A stretch of DNA of 35,354 nucleotides from Blastocatellia bacterium (GTDB lineage Bacteria; Acidobacteriota; Blastocatellia; UBA7656), in contig JADGNW010000297.1 of the NCBI GenBank assembly GCA_017883315.1, positions 1 to 35,354 of the forward strand. Reading direction: 5' to 3'. Positions within the stretch are counted from its first letter, which is position 1. Each line of letters opens with the position of its first letter. The position numbers and the translations under genes were made by a program. This document shows positions 16,239-24,676 of the stretch, one piece after another. The notes under the pieces were generated by a model that was not told where the DNA came from, searched no databases, and saw only the letters and a list, made by a program, of their open reading frames with translations.

Positions 16239-16646
16239 ATGCAAGCACTCGTGATTGTATGGAGCTTGTCGCTCTTTTTGACATTCGCGCCCTCGGTTCA
16301 ACGCGATACGTTGCGTGACCAGACCAGCCAACGGGGGCCTGCGGCAAGACAGTTGGCAGCGGTCCGGGGCGAGATAATAAAAATAGCTAAGCCGAGTAAG
16401 GGCATGTTACTCATAACCGTAAAACCGGCGAAGGAGTTTCCGGAGATCACCGTGCTCGCACGCGAGAACGATCTGGTAGGGACTGCGGTTGGACGCTCGG
16501 GTGAAGCCGACCTGTTAGGCTTGCTCTCCGACGACACGCACGACGACGAAACCATCACCGCAGCCGAGCTGAATCAGAGCGACATAATATCGGTCATCTA
16601 CGATCCTCAGCTGCAGAATCGAGTGCTTGAGATTTACTTGCACTGA
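16239..16646 (+). CDS. Small exported protein of unknown function
   Basis: I do not recognise this protein. The ATG at 16239 is preferred to the upstream frame (from 16089) because it gives a hydrophobic signal-like segment (MQALVIVWSLSLFLTFAP) and has AGGGG 11 bases before it. The mature part of about 115 residues contains a beta-rich segment (RGEIIKIAKPSKGMLLITVKPA) and an acidic stretch DDTHDDE. There are no cysteines. It diverges from pta. The role is unknown; the beta-rich part could be a small beta-barrel or periplasmic domain. Confidence 0.6.
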   Translation: MQALVIVWSLSLFLTFAPSVQRDTLRDQTSQRGPAARQLAAVRGEIIKIAKPSKGMLLITVKPAKEFPEITVLARENDLVGTAVGRSGEADLLGLLSDDTHDDETITAAELNQSDIISVIYDPQLQNRVLEIYLH

Positions 16647-16668
16647 GGTGTCGAGATAATAGCCCGCT

Positions 16669-16697
16669 TTGCGTGACGAAGCCGCAATCGGTATAAT
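16669..16697 (+). promoter_or_regulatory. Predicted promoter of the double-YHS gene
   Basis: TTGCGT (16669-16674) and a perfect TATAAT (16692-16697) are 17 bp apart, 53 bp before the ATG at 16750. AAGGAG at 16731-16736 is the probable ribosome site. Confidence 0.6.
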
Positions 16698-16749
16698 CGA
16701 CCGTGGCTTTGGGCCAATCAATTGACACGTAAGGAGTGGAATTAAGATC

Positions 16750-17148
16750 ATGAGAAAGCTTGCGATTGCAATCCTTCTAGTTGGAATACTCTCAAGCGCG
16801 GTAGCGGCCGGCGCGTACTCGGACGGCTCCGAGAAGAAGAACGTCACCAACAAACTGTGTCCCGTCAGCGGCGGGCCTGTGAGCGAGAAGTATCGCACGG
16901 AATACAAAGGCCAGTACGTTTATACTTGCTGCGAAGGCTGCCTTGGGGAGTTCAACAAGACTCCCGAAGTGTTCGTAGCGAAGATGTCGAAGGAAGAGCG
17001 CGACGCGATCGCAATTAATGAGGTCTGTCCCGTGTCGGGCGAGCCGATAGACAAGACCAAGTCCCTGGAGTTCGAGGGCCGCAAGGTCTACTTCTGTTGC
17101 GACCACTGCGTGGACAAATACAAGAAGGACCATCCGACGGCGAAGTGA
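16750..17148 (+). CDS. Exported protein with two YHS/TRASH-like metal-binding repeats
   Basis: A 132-residue protein with a signal peptide (MRKLAIAILLVGILSSAVAA, cleavage near AGAYS). The mature part is two copies of a Cys motif: CPVSGGPVSEK ... YVYTCCEGCLGEF (about residues 37-62) and CPVSGEPIDK ... VYFCCDHCVDKYKK (about 95-127). Each carries a CPVSG and a CCxxC, typical of YHS/TRASH domains that bind copper or other soft metals. Two tandem copies in a small exported protein suggest a periplasmic metal chaperone, sensor or buffer; specificity cannot be read from the sequence. A good promoter precedes it and a strong terminator lies after it, so it is probably monocistronic. Confidence 0.85.
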   Translation: MRKLAIAILLVGILSSAVAAGAYSDGSEKKNVTNKLCPVSGGPVSEKYRTEYKGQYVYTCCEGCLGEFNKTPEVFVAKMSKEERDAIAINEVCPVSGEPIDKTKSLEFEGRKVYFCCDHCVDKYKKDHPTAK

Positions 17149-17214
17149 TCGCGCGCTTATTTACCGTGCTTAACGCAGCGCTTGTTGCTGCGACGGTGTA
17201 AACCAGAATCCAAA

Positions 17215-17266
17215 GCGGCGGCGCGTCGCGCATTCATCGCGCAGCGCTCGCCGCCTCTGCTTTTTT
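17215..17266 (+). terminator. Hairpin terminator between the YHS and cyclophilin genes
   Basis: GCGGCG (17215-17220) pairs with CGCCGC (17249-17254), with extended G+C-rich pairing inside (GCGCG and CGCGC segments). TTTTTT follows at 17261-17266. The T-run abuts the GAGGAG ribosome site of the next gene, so termination and the leader of the cyclophilin gene overlap. Confidence 0.75.
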
Positions 17267-17280
17267 GAGGAGTTGCTCAA

Positions 17281-17928
17281 ATGAGTTCCAACGAGAGTCC
17301 CATAAGTGTCGGGCGCCGTCGAATCGGGCGGGGCAATCAAACGTCTCTTGGTGTGATCGTAATGCTCTTCTCGATTCTGATGGGCGCGTGCAGCGAAAAG
17401 CAGAGCGAACCCGCGAAATCACCGCGCCAGAATCAGCCTAATCGAACTGCCGTGATTGAAACCGATGCCGGCAACATAAAGTTCGAGCTACTCGAAAACG
17501 AAACTCCCAAAACAGCCGAGAACTTTCGCTTGCTCGCAGAACGTGGCTATTACAACGGCACGATCTTTCATCGAGTGATCAGCGGCTTCATGATTCAAGG
17601 CGGCGATCCGAACGGCGATGGAACTGGGGGGCAGACTGCCACCGGGCAGCCGTTGCCCAACGAAATCAATCGAAGCTCGCCAACCTATCAAGGCGGTTAC
17701 CGCCGCGGGCTGGTCGCGATGGCGAATAAGGGAATACCAGAAACCGGGTCGAGCCAGTTCTTCATCATGCATCAGACCTACCCGCTTCAGCCGAACTACA
17801 CAATTTTCGGTCGCGTGATCGAAGGGATGGATGTTGTCGACAAGATCGCTGCAGCTCCAAACACCGGACCATCGAATCAGAATCGTCCGGTCACGCCCGT
17901 GAAAATGAACAAAGTGTATGTCCAGTAA
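17281..17928 (+). CDS. Cyclophilin-type peptidyl-prolyl cis-trans isomerase, probable lipoprotein
   Basis: A 215-residue exported prolyl isomerase of the cyclophilin fold. Residues 1-38 are a signal sequence with an n-region rich in Arg, a hydrophobic core and a lipobox-like end ILMGAC, so Cys38 may be lipidated (weak lipobox). The cyclophilin domain covers about 58-215, starting TDAGNIKFELLENETPKTA and including YNGTIFHRVISGFMIQGGDP with the catalytic Arg in FHRVI and the GSSQFFI motif. It is likely a periplasmic or outer-membrane-anchored folding helper. GAGGAG (17267-17272) sits eight bases before the ATG, right after the terminator of the previous gene. Confidence 0.92.
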   Translation: MSSNESPISVGRRRIGRGNQTSLGVIVMLFSILMGACSEKQSEPAKSPRQNQPNRTAVIETDAGNIKFELLENETPKTAENFRLLAERGYYNGTIFHRVISGFMIQGGDPNGDGTGGQTATGQPLPNEINRSSPTYQGGYRRGLVAMANKGIPETGSSQFFIMHQTYPLQPNYTIFGRVIEGMDVVDKIAAAPNTGPSNQNRPVTPVKMNKVYVQ

Positions 17929-17983
17929 GCAAAGTCATGGGTCTTGATGGGTTCGCCGGTGGAATGGAGAGATCCGTGCGCGT

Positions 17984-19486
17984 GTGATTGCGGACAGAGA
18001 AATGGGCGATTTAGATCAGCCTGTGAAACCCGGCCTCAGCGCAGACCACTCAGCTAACAGCGAGAAAGTCGGAATAGAAAGCGGTGCTCCGAGAACTCCC
18101 GCGCTTGCCCGCCAGGCCGTCGCAAGCGTCCGGCTGGCAAGGCGACGCATTGCCGGCGCTCTGATCAGGTCTCTTATTGCGGTTCTTGTGGGGAGTTTGA
18201 TTCTGCGCCTTGCGAGTCAAGCGACGGGTCAGATGACCCAATTCTACCTTGGTTACATAAGCCACAATTTTCACCACATTTCTCACACGACTCGGGGCTA
18301 CGTCATTGCTTCTTTCTTCATCACGGAACTCGTTGGCTCTCTGGTGCTCGGAGCGATGAGCGATCGATACGGCAGAAAGCTATTCATTATGCTGGGACCG
18401 GCGTTCGGCGTTATCGCCGTCCAACTGACCGCGATGACTTCCGTACTCTGGCTGCTCGTGCTGGCGAGATTGCTCGAGGGACTCTCGACCGGCAGTTCCA
18501 TCCCCTCGACACTGGGCTACATTTCCGAGGCGACTGTCGGGCGCCCCAGCCTGCGTGCGCGGGTGATGGGGATGTTTGAAATAACACTTGTCGGCGGCAT
18601 TGCGCTGGGCGCGGTAATCGGAGGCTATCTCTGGAAGTTCCTCGATAGCCCGCGGACTGTAGCGGGTATCACAATGCAAAGCCCCGCGTTCAGCATCATC
18701 GGATTGGTCTACCTTATCAGCCTTGCGGTTTTTGCGTGGGGCCTAAAAGATGTGAGTCGCAGGTCGAGTGTAGCCGACGCCGAGAAGACTGATCCTTCGC
18801 GTGCGGGAGCGTTGCGCACGAAGTTGAAGCACTATTACGAGGTCTTCAAGTCGCCCCCGGTATGGATGTTCATCCCGGCCTGGCTGTCTATCTTTTCGGT
18901 AATCGGAATCTGGACAAACAACAGCGTAGGACTCTTAACCGGGGAGCATTTCAAGGGTCAAGGGCTCACGGGTACTGTCACGCCGGAGAGTTTCGGAAAC
19001 GGATTCGCTGCGCTGGCAGTTTTCTTCGCGGTGGGCGTCCTGGCATGGAGCTTTGTCCTCGCGCGCTTTCGCAAGACTAACGTCATGCTCATCGGCACAC
19101 TAAGTCTGTTCGCGCTGTTGCTCACGGTGTTCGGACTCAATCATCTGGGTTCTTTCTCCAGTTCGTTCTACTATCTGCTGCTAGGTGCGTTGCTGATCGA
19201 GGTGCTCGTGATGAGTGGCTTCACACCTGCCGCGCTAACCTATCTGGCTGATGTGACTGAGAACTACGCAGCAGATCGAGGCTCGATAATGGGATTGTAT
19301 TCAGTCTTCCTTGGGGTCGGGCAATTGATCGGAACATCGATTGGTGGATACTTCGCGGACTGGAATGGCGTCGATGGATTGATACTCTTAAGCGCGATTC
19401 TTGGCGGCATAACAGCGATCAGTCTCTTGGCGCTTCGCAGACGGGAGATGTCTGCGGCGAGCCGCCTTGAGCTGGCAGTAGATTAG
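17984..19486 (+). CDS. Major facilitator superfamily transporter
   Basis: About 500 residues with an N-terminal cytoplasmic tail of about 50 residues followed by about 12 hydrophobic helices. The MFS signature is visible after the second helix: LGAMSDRYGRKLFIMLGP. A second-half MFS pattern ends with GLYSVFLGVGQLIGTSIGG. A His-containing segment YISHNFHHISH lies in the first periplasmic loop. The substrate is not clear from sequence; sugar, organic-acid or drug export are all possible. The GTG start at 17984 has GGAGAG about 12 bases upstream; an ATG at 18002 would shorten it by six residues. It follows the cyclophilin gene by 55 bp and may share its transcript. Confidence 0.85.
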   Translation: MIADREMGDLDQPVKPGLSADHSANSEKVGIESGAPRTPALARQAVASVRLARRRIAGALIRSLIAVLVGSLILRLASQATGQMTQFYLGYISHNFHHISHTTRGYVIASFFITELVGSLVLGAMSDRYGRKLFIMLGPAFGVIAVQLTAMTSVLWLLVLARLLEGLSTGSSIPSTLGYISEATVGRPSLRARVMGMFEITLVGGIALGAVIGGYLWKFLDSPRTVAGITMQSPAFSIIGLVYLISLAVFAWGLKDVSRRSSVADAEKTDPSRAGALRTKLKHYYEVFKSPPVWMFIPAWLSIFSVIGIWTNNSVGLLTGEHFKGQGLTGTVTPESFGNGFAALAVFFAVGVLAWSFVLARFRKTNVMLIGTLSLFALLLTVFGLNHLGSFSSSFYYLLLGALLIEVLVMSGFTPAALTYLADVTENYAADRGSIMGLYSVFLGVGQLIGTSIGGYFADWNGVDGLILLSAILGGITAISLLALRRREMSAASRLELAVD

Positions 19487-19995
19487 AGATCGTTAGCGCA
19501 GGCTTGCTCCGATCTGTATTGATCAATCGTCTGGTCCAAACTTCGGTCGAATATCCAAATGAATGGATATTTTCCAAAAATTTGAAATCGTCACCGCGAT
19601 GACAAAGTACTTCGCGACGCCGATTATTTTTCTAAGTCAAACAGCCGGAAACGTTACCGTAACTATGCGCAGAGACAGCGTTTGGGTATATGAGTTGCCT
19701 CAATACAGGTGCCTCGGGCGACGAATCGTTGAGGCCAGCATATAACAAGGGGCCGAAGACCTCTTTCTGTAGTCAGTACGAGCAAGGGCTCAAGTAAGAA
19801 ATAACAAGATTTTTTGGCATTATGGTTCAAGCGTCTCTTTCCAACTCCGCGTCACATCAAGCTAGCGGTAAGAAGTTAAGGCCGGGTCACCGGCTCGCCC
19901 GTTTTAGCTCGCTTGAACATCCGTTACCGCAGAACGATTAGACTACGAACAAACCTCCTGATTAGTCAGGAGAAGTTACGACAAAGGTACTCAAG
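19487..19995. other. Gene-poor region upstream of the second receptor
   Basis: This 509-bp A+T-richer stretch has no gene I can support. AATATCCA (19550-19557) and TGGATATT (19564-19571) form an 8-bp hairpin followed by TTTCC, a possible weak terminator for the transporter. GCCGG (19881-19885) pairs with CCGGC (19890-19894), and CTCCTGA (19955-19961) with TCAGGAG (19966-19972). Two open frames of about 60 codons are not convincing. Confidence 0.55.
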
Positions 19996-20163
19996 ATGGC
20001 GAAGCAGACAAAGCGAGTCACCGATCGAGGCGTCGAGCTTTTTTGGTATGGCCATCGCAGTCATTTGCCGGTTGTCACCGAAGAGCCGGCGTCGTCAGCA
20101 GCTATGAAGATCGACTCAGCGCCCGTGTTTGAGTTGAATTTCAGTCGCTGCTTTAACTCTTAG
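19996..20163 (+). CDS. Possible 55-codon leader ORF upstream of the second receptor
   Basis: An ATG at 19996 preceded by AAAGG (19983-19987) opens a 55-codon frame (beginning MAKQTKRVTDRGVELFWYG) whose TAG stop (20161-20163) overlaps the AGGAGG ribosome site (20162-20167) of the receptor gene. That arrangement is typical of a translated leader. The peptide is not recognised, is rich in Ser, Val and Arg, and has no signal peptide. It could equally be chance, since only length and position support it. Confidence 0.3.
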   Translation: MAKQTKRVTDRGVELFWYGHRSHLPVVTEEPASSAAMKIDSAPVFELNFSRCFNS

Positions 20164-20174
20164 GAGGAAGATAA

Positions 20175-23100
20175 ATGAAAGTCAAAAGGAGAGTATTGAA
20201 GGAGGCACTCGCAAGCCTTCTTACAGCTTTTCTACTCTTGTCTCTAGGCTCGGCCTCAGTGTTCGCACAGACTGAGACCGGCCAGATCATTGTGAAAGCA
20301 ACCGATCCAACCGGCGCGGTCGTTCCCGGCGCTACTGTCAACGTCACCCAGGTTAATACCGGACGAAAGCTCCCGCAGACCACAACAAGTGAGGAGGGCT
20401 CCGCAACGTTCACCAACCTTCAGCCCGGTCGGTATGAAGTTACAGTATCGGGAGCCGGGTTCGCGGCCTATACGCAGCAGGTAGAGGTGACGGTCGGCGC
20501 GAAGATAAGCATCGAGGCCACTCTCTCGGCGACGGCCAGGGGAGAAACAGTTACGGTAGTAGCGGGTGAGGGAGGCGTCGAGGTCAACACTCAAAATCAG
20601 GAGTTGTCCAACGTCGTCTCGGCAAAACAGATCACAGAGATGCCCACGCTCACCAGAAACATCTATGACCTGGTAGGGCTGTCGGGCAACGTGGCCCAAG
20701 ATCCGCAGGGATCAAGCGTGCGCGGGGTTGGCTTTAGCATCAACGGCCAGCGCTCCTCGAGCACGGCGATTCTGCTTGACGGCGGTGACAACACCGACAC
20801 ATTCACGGCAACCGCAGGCCAAAGTGTACCGCTCGATTCCGTGCAAGAGTTCCGCGTCATCACGAGCAACTTCTCTGCCGAGTACGGGCGCGCCAGCGGC
20901 GGCGTCGTTAACGTCGCCACCAAAGGCGGATCTAACACTTTCCATGGCTCGCTCTACGAGTTCAACCGCATTTCGGCACTGGCGTCCAACAGCTTCAACA
21001 ACAACGCCAACAGCGTTCCGAAGGGCGTGTTCACACGAAACCAGTTCGGCTATTCCATCGGCGGGCGCATCATTAAGGACAAACTCTTCTTCTTCAGCAG
21101 CACCGAATGGACGCGCGTCCGGAGCGCGGAGGAAGCCATCAACCTCGTGCCGACGCCGCAACTGATCGCTGCTTCAAATGCCAACACGCAGGCGTTCTTC
21201 AGTGCGTTCGGTCAGCTTCCGACACCGATCAACGGCACGATCCTCACTGTCCACGATGTCACGGTAGCGCGCGGTCTGGCTGCGGGCAGCGCCTTCACGA
21301 ATCTGCCAGCGAATCTCCCGGCCTTCGGTCAGGTGCGCTACTCGATTCCGAGCGACGTGGGCGCAGGATTTCCAACTGATACCTATCAAACGGTAAATCG
21401 CGTTGACTGGAACTGGAGCGACAAGACGCAGATCTATGGCCGCTATGCCTTGGAGAGCATTATCAATCCTCCAGGGGCGGTCAGCGTCAGCCCGTATCAG
21501 GGCTACAGCACCATCAACACCAATTTCAACAACAACTTCCTGCTGTCGGTAACGCACAGCTTTTCGTCCAACCTGGTTTCGCAGACCAAAGGTGTCTACA
21601 ACCGGTTAAACAACGCGCAGCCGCTTTCCAGTCGCGGTGATGTGCCGACGCTGTATTTCTTCTCGAGCGGCGCCGGGAGCATCGAAGGCTTTCCCGTGGC
21701 TCTGCCCGGCTTCCTGCCCTTCGCACCCGGGAGCGGCGTGCCGTTCGGCGGCCCGCAGAACCTGCTCCAGTTCTTTGAAGACCTAAACTGGACGAAGGGC
21801 AAACATCAGTTCCGGTTTGGCGGCCAGTACGTCTATATCGCCGACAATCGACTCTTCGGTGCTTACGAGACGGCGAGCGAAGCGCTAGGCAGTAACTACA
21901 ACACTGCGCTTTCAAACTTTGTCTCCGGTCAGCTTACGCAGTTCCAGGCCGCAGTTGATCCGCAAGGCAAGTTCCCGGGCCAGTCCGTGACGCTGCCGGT
22001 CAGTCCGCCGCAGTTTACCCGCAACAATCGTTACAGCGACTGGGCGGTTTATGCTAATGACGCATGGCGGGTCAAGCCGCGCGTGACGCTCAACCTCGGC
22101 GTGCGTTATGAGTATTACGGCACTCAGCACAACACTGACCCGAAGCTGGACTCGAACTTCTACTTCGGCCAGGGCACGACGCTCTTTGATCGCATCCGCA
22201 ACGGCAGCGCGCTGGTTGCGCCCAACAGCCCGATTGGCAAACTCTGGGCTTCTGATCCGAACAACCTCGCGCCGCGTTTGGGCCTCGCTTGGGACGTGTT
22301 TGGCGACGGCAAGATGAGCGTTCGCGGCGGCTACGGCATGGCTTACGAGCGTAACTTCGGCAACGTGACGTTCAACGTCATTCAAAACCCACCCGGCTAC
22401 GCGGTGGTTTCGCTGGTCGCACCAACGGACGTCGCTTCGATCCCGATCACCACCAATAACGCCGGCCCGCTGGCCGGCTCCAGCGGCACGAAAATTTTGC
22501 CTGCAACCAGCTTGCGCGCCGTTGACCCGAACATCAAGACCGCTTACGCCCACTTCTGGAGCGCGGCGATCGAGCGCCAACTCGGCAGCACGGTCTTGTC
22601 GGTTGAATACTCCGGCTCGGCTGGCCGCAACCTGTACTCGATTGCCAACATCAACCGCAGCGGCACGGGCCTCCAGTATCTGGGCAGCTCGTCACACAAC
22701 CCGTTCACCAACGCAGCATCAAGCCGTTTGAACGGCCAGTACAGCAATATCAACTTCCGAGGCAGCGATGGCCGCTCCAACTACGACGCGATGATCGTCT
22801 CGGTTGAGAGCAACGCTTTCCGTAAGGTGGGCCTGCACTTTACGGGCCGTTACACCTATTCCCAGGCGAGAGACAATCTCAGCTCAACGTTCAGCGAAGG
22901 TCAGATCGGTGGCTTCGGACTCGGGTACGTCGATCCGTTCAACCCCGGTTTGGATTACGGGCGTGCGGACATTGACATCCGCCATCGTATGACCGCGAGT
23001 TGGAACTGGGAGATCCCGGCTCCGAAGGGTGGTAATGAGTTCGCTAAGAGACTGATCGGCGGTTGGGAGTTGACGGGCATCTTCACGGCTCGCAGCGGCG

Positions 23101-23561
23101 CGCCGTTCAGCGTCTATGATTGCTCGTTCGCGATCACGGCGTGCGCGCGCCTGGTTAACGGCCCGGACGGTTCGGTGGCAACGACCGGGACGAGCCACCC
23201 GGCGGAGGATCCGACGGGAGTGCCGAATCACCTGGTCTACATTGACCTGAGCAGAACGAATGCCATCGCCTTCTTTAACCCGATTGCGGGAAATGGAGAG
23301 GTGGGACCGTTCCCGGCCGACATGACCAAGCGCAACATATTCAATGGGCCGGGCGCGTGGAATCTCGATTCGGGCCTCTACAAGCGCATTAGCTTTAACG
23401 AGCGTTTTAGCTTGCAACTGCGCCTTGAAGCCTACAACGTGTTCAACCACGCGAATATGTTTGTGAGCGGTGGCGAGGCCGACGTAAGTTCGCTCGACTT
23501 TGTCCCCGCATTCCGCAATGGCCGCCGAAACGTGCAGTTGGCCGCGAAGCTCCTATTCTAG
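20175..23561 (+). CDS. Oar-like TonB-dependent outer-membrane receptor
   Basis: A 1128-residue precursor. AGGAGG at 20162-20167, seven bases before the ATG, fixes the start. The signal peptide is residues 1-32 (LLTAFLLLSLGSASVFAQ). Residues about 35-115 form a carboxypeptidase-regulatory-like domain (VKATDPTGAVVPGATVNV ... LQPGRYEVTVSGAGF). A plug-like domain carries INGQRSSSTAILLDGGDN and EYGRASGGVVNVATKGG, and a barrel follows with NDAWRVKPRVTLNLGVRYEY and RLEAYNVFNHANMF. The end is LAAKLLF with a terminal aromatic residue. It is the same family as the receptor at 6361 but clearly diverged. Substrate unknown. No TonB or ExbBD gene is in the window. A hairpin terminator lies at 23590-23619. 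Confidence 0.93.
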   Translation: MKVKRRVLKEALASLLTAFLLLSLGSASVFAQTETGQIIVKATDPTGAVVPGATVNVTQVNTGRKLPQTTTSEEGSATFTNLQPGRYEVTVSGAGFAAYTQQVEVTVGAKISIEATLSATARGETVTVVAGEGGVEVNTQNQELSNVVSAKQITEMPTLTRNIYDLVGLSGNVAQDPQGSSVRGVGFSINGQRSSSTAILLDGGDNTDTFTATAGQSVPLDSVQEFRVITSNFSAEYGRASGGVVNVATKGGSNTFHGSLYEFNRISALASNSFNNNANSVPKGVFTRNQFGYSIGGRIIKDKLFFFSSTEWTRVRSAEEAINLVPTPQLIAASNANTQAFFSAFGQLPTPINGTILTVHDVTVARGLAAGSAFTNLPANLPAFGQVRYSIPSDVGAGFPTDTYQTVNRVDWNWSDKTQIYGRYALESIINPPGAVSVSPYQGYSTINTNFNNNFLLSVTHSFSSNLVSQTKGVYNRLNNAQPLSSRGDVPTLYFFSSGAGSIEGFPVALPGFLPFAPGSGVPFGGPQNLLQFFEDLNWTKGKHQFRFGGQYVYIADNRLFGAYETASEALGSNYNTALSNFVSGQLTQFQAAVDPQGKFPGQSVTLPVSPPQFTRNNRYSDWAVYANDAWRVKPRVTLNLGVRYEYYGTQHNTDPKLDSNFYFGQGTTLFDRIRNGSALVAPNSPIGKLWASDPNNLAPRLGLAWDVFGDGKMSVRGGYGMAYERNFGNVTFNVIQNPPGYAVVSLVAPTDVASIPITTNNAGPLAGSSGTKILPATSLRAVDPNIKTAYAHFWSAAIERQLGSTVLSVEYSGSAGRNLYSIANINRSGTGLQYLGSSSHNPFTNAASSRLNGQYSNINFRGSDGRSNYDAMIVSVESNAFRKVGLHFTGRYTYSQARDNLSSTFSEGQIGGFGLGYVDPFNPGLDYGRADIDIRHRMTASWNWEIPAPKGGNEFAKRLIGGWELTGIFTARSGAPFSVYDCSFAITACARLVNGPDGSVATTGTSHPAEDPTGVPNHLVYIDLSRTNAIAFFNPIAGNGEVGPFPADMTKRNIFNGPGAWNLDSGLYKRISFNERFSLQLRLEAYNVFNHANMFVSGGEADVSSLDFVPAFRNGRRNVQLAAKLLF

Positions 23562-23589
23562 GTTCTTCGCCCAGCGGCTTTTAGAAAAA

Positions 23590-23619
23590 GGGGGGGGTCT
23601 CGCGACTCCCCCCTTCTTT
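23590..23619 (+). terminator. Hairpin terminator after the second receptor
   Basis: A run of eight G (23590-23597) pairs with CCCCCC (23608-23613), with GTC and GAC also pairing around a TCGC loop, followed by TTCTTT. It lies 29 bp after the stop codon. The T tract is short, so strength is uncertain. Confidence 0.6.
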
Positions 23620-23680
23620 ACGTGCTACGGGCCGCGCAGGTCTGGGATAATTGATTCCGTTAAGCGCGTATGATAGCCTG

Positions 23681-23694
23681 AGCTAACGTTAGCT
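23681..23694. promoter_or_regulatory. 14-bp perfect palindrome before the LolA-like gene
   Basis: AGCTAACGTTAGCT is a perfect palindrome, 29 bp before the start codon at 23724. It could be an operator for a dimeric regulator. A TATGAT (23669-23674) lies seven bases upstream, but the nearest TTGATT is only 12 bp from it, so no full promoter is claimed. Confidence 0.4.
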
Positions 23695-23723
23695 ACCTCG
23701 CTTGATTCGCGGAGGGTTCCCGT

Positions 23724-24539
23724 ATGAGGACAATTCTTCGTAGCCTTTGTACAGTCACTATGATCACACTCTCTGTGTCCGCGGGCGCACAGGATAAGGA
23801 AAAACGGTTGGACGCGTCGGAAATCATCGCGAGCCATCTGGAGGCCTGCGGCGGCAGGGCGGCGCTCTCGAAATTCAAATCGCGCGTCGCTGTCGGAACA
23901 GTTCAAAAAGAAAGCGCGGCCGCTGTGCCGTTTGCGATTATGTCGGAGGCGCCTAACCGCGTGTCTGCCATATATCAGTTTCAGGATACTACCCCATGGC
24001 AACTCACCTACGACGCAGGCAAGACTGTTTTTCGTCCTCAGTTTCCCCGTGCCTACGCTCGTATTGAGGAAAAGTACCGCGAGATGCTCGGCACCGGCAC
24101 GCTTTTCAATGGCATCTCGCTATACAATATCCTGCTTCAAGGCGAGGGTTCAGGTGTCAAGTTTGAGGGCAAGGGCACGAAGAAAGTTAAAGATCGGCTG
24201 GCTTACGTCGTAGAAGCGAAACTCGGTAAGAGCCTCAACGTCAGACTGTATTTCGACACGAAAACGTTCATGTGGGTCCGCACGGATTACGGGCGCACAA
24301 CTGTTACGCACCCGATGAGCACGTTCACCAATGACGCCACCTCCAAAGACGAAGAGACGACCTATGATTTCTATGTCGAGACTTCGGATTTCAAACAGGT
24401 AGACGGCGTGAAACTGCCGTTCCGAGTCGAGATGGTGACGACTCGTCCCATACTGCGGGAGAAGGATTCGGGCATCGTTGTAGGGTTAATCAGTGAATAT
24501 CACCACAACATTCCAATTGACCCCAAGATGTTTCATTAA
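23724..24539 (+). CDS. Exported LolA-like (outer-membrane lipoprotein-sorting-like) protein
   Basis: A 271-residue protein with a signal peptide (MRTILRSLCTVTMITLSVSA, cleavage near GAQ) and a body that resembles the LolA/LolB half-barrel fold as seen in proteins annotated as outer-membrane lipoprotein-sorting proteins: a repeated pattern of beta-strands (FKSRVAVGTVQ ... VPFAIMSEAPNRV ... VVEAKLGKSLNVRLYFD ... VDGVKLPFRVEM). The helical segment ASEIIASHLEACGGRAAL is typical of the N-terminus. It probably binds a lipid or lipidated molecule in the periplasm. It is not a canonical LolA, and no LolB or LolCDE is nearby. GGAGGG (23711-23716) is seven bases from the ATG. A palindrome lies upstream. 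Confidence 0.65.
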   Translation: MRTILRSLCTVTMITLSVSAGAQDKEKRLDASEIIASHLEACGGRAALSKFKSRVAVGTVQKESAAAVPFAIMSEAPNRVSAIYQFQDTTPWQLTYDAGKTVFRPQFPRAYARIEEKYREMLGTGTLFNGISLYNILLQGEGSGVKFEGKGTKKVKDRLAYVVEAKLGKSLNVRLYFDTKTFMWVRTDYGRTTVTHPMSTFTNDATSKDEETTYDFYVETSDFKQVDGVKLPFRVEMVTTRPILREKDSGIVVGLISEYHHNIPIDPKMFH

Positions 24540-24676
24540 GGATGAATCGCGCGCTGCGCGGCGCGCGTCAAAAAAGGGCCGCAATATTGCCACTTTTATG
24601 CGCTTTGCCACCCTGCGGAAAGGGGCTGCGTACTAGCGGTGGAGGAGTTCGGCAGTGCTAGAACTGAGGAGCTGCC

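Noticed and set aside
19563-19745. A 60-codon frame downstream of the transporter
   Set aside because: Its ATG falls in the loop of a hairpin, it has no ribosome site, and the peptide has no recognisable features.
19881-19972. Riboswitch upstream of the second receptor
   Set aside because: The hairpins here are short and I could not fit any known riboswitch consensus, including c-di-GMP types.
24548-24572. A G+C-rich hairpin (CGCGCGC and GCGCGCG) after the LolA-like gene
   Set aside because: It is followed by A residues, not T, so it is not a plus-strand intrinsic terminator; low-complexity alternation of C and G makes the pairing likely by chance.
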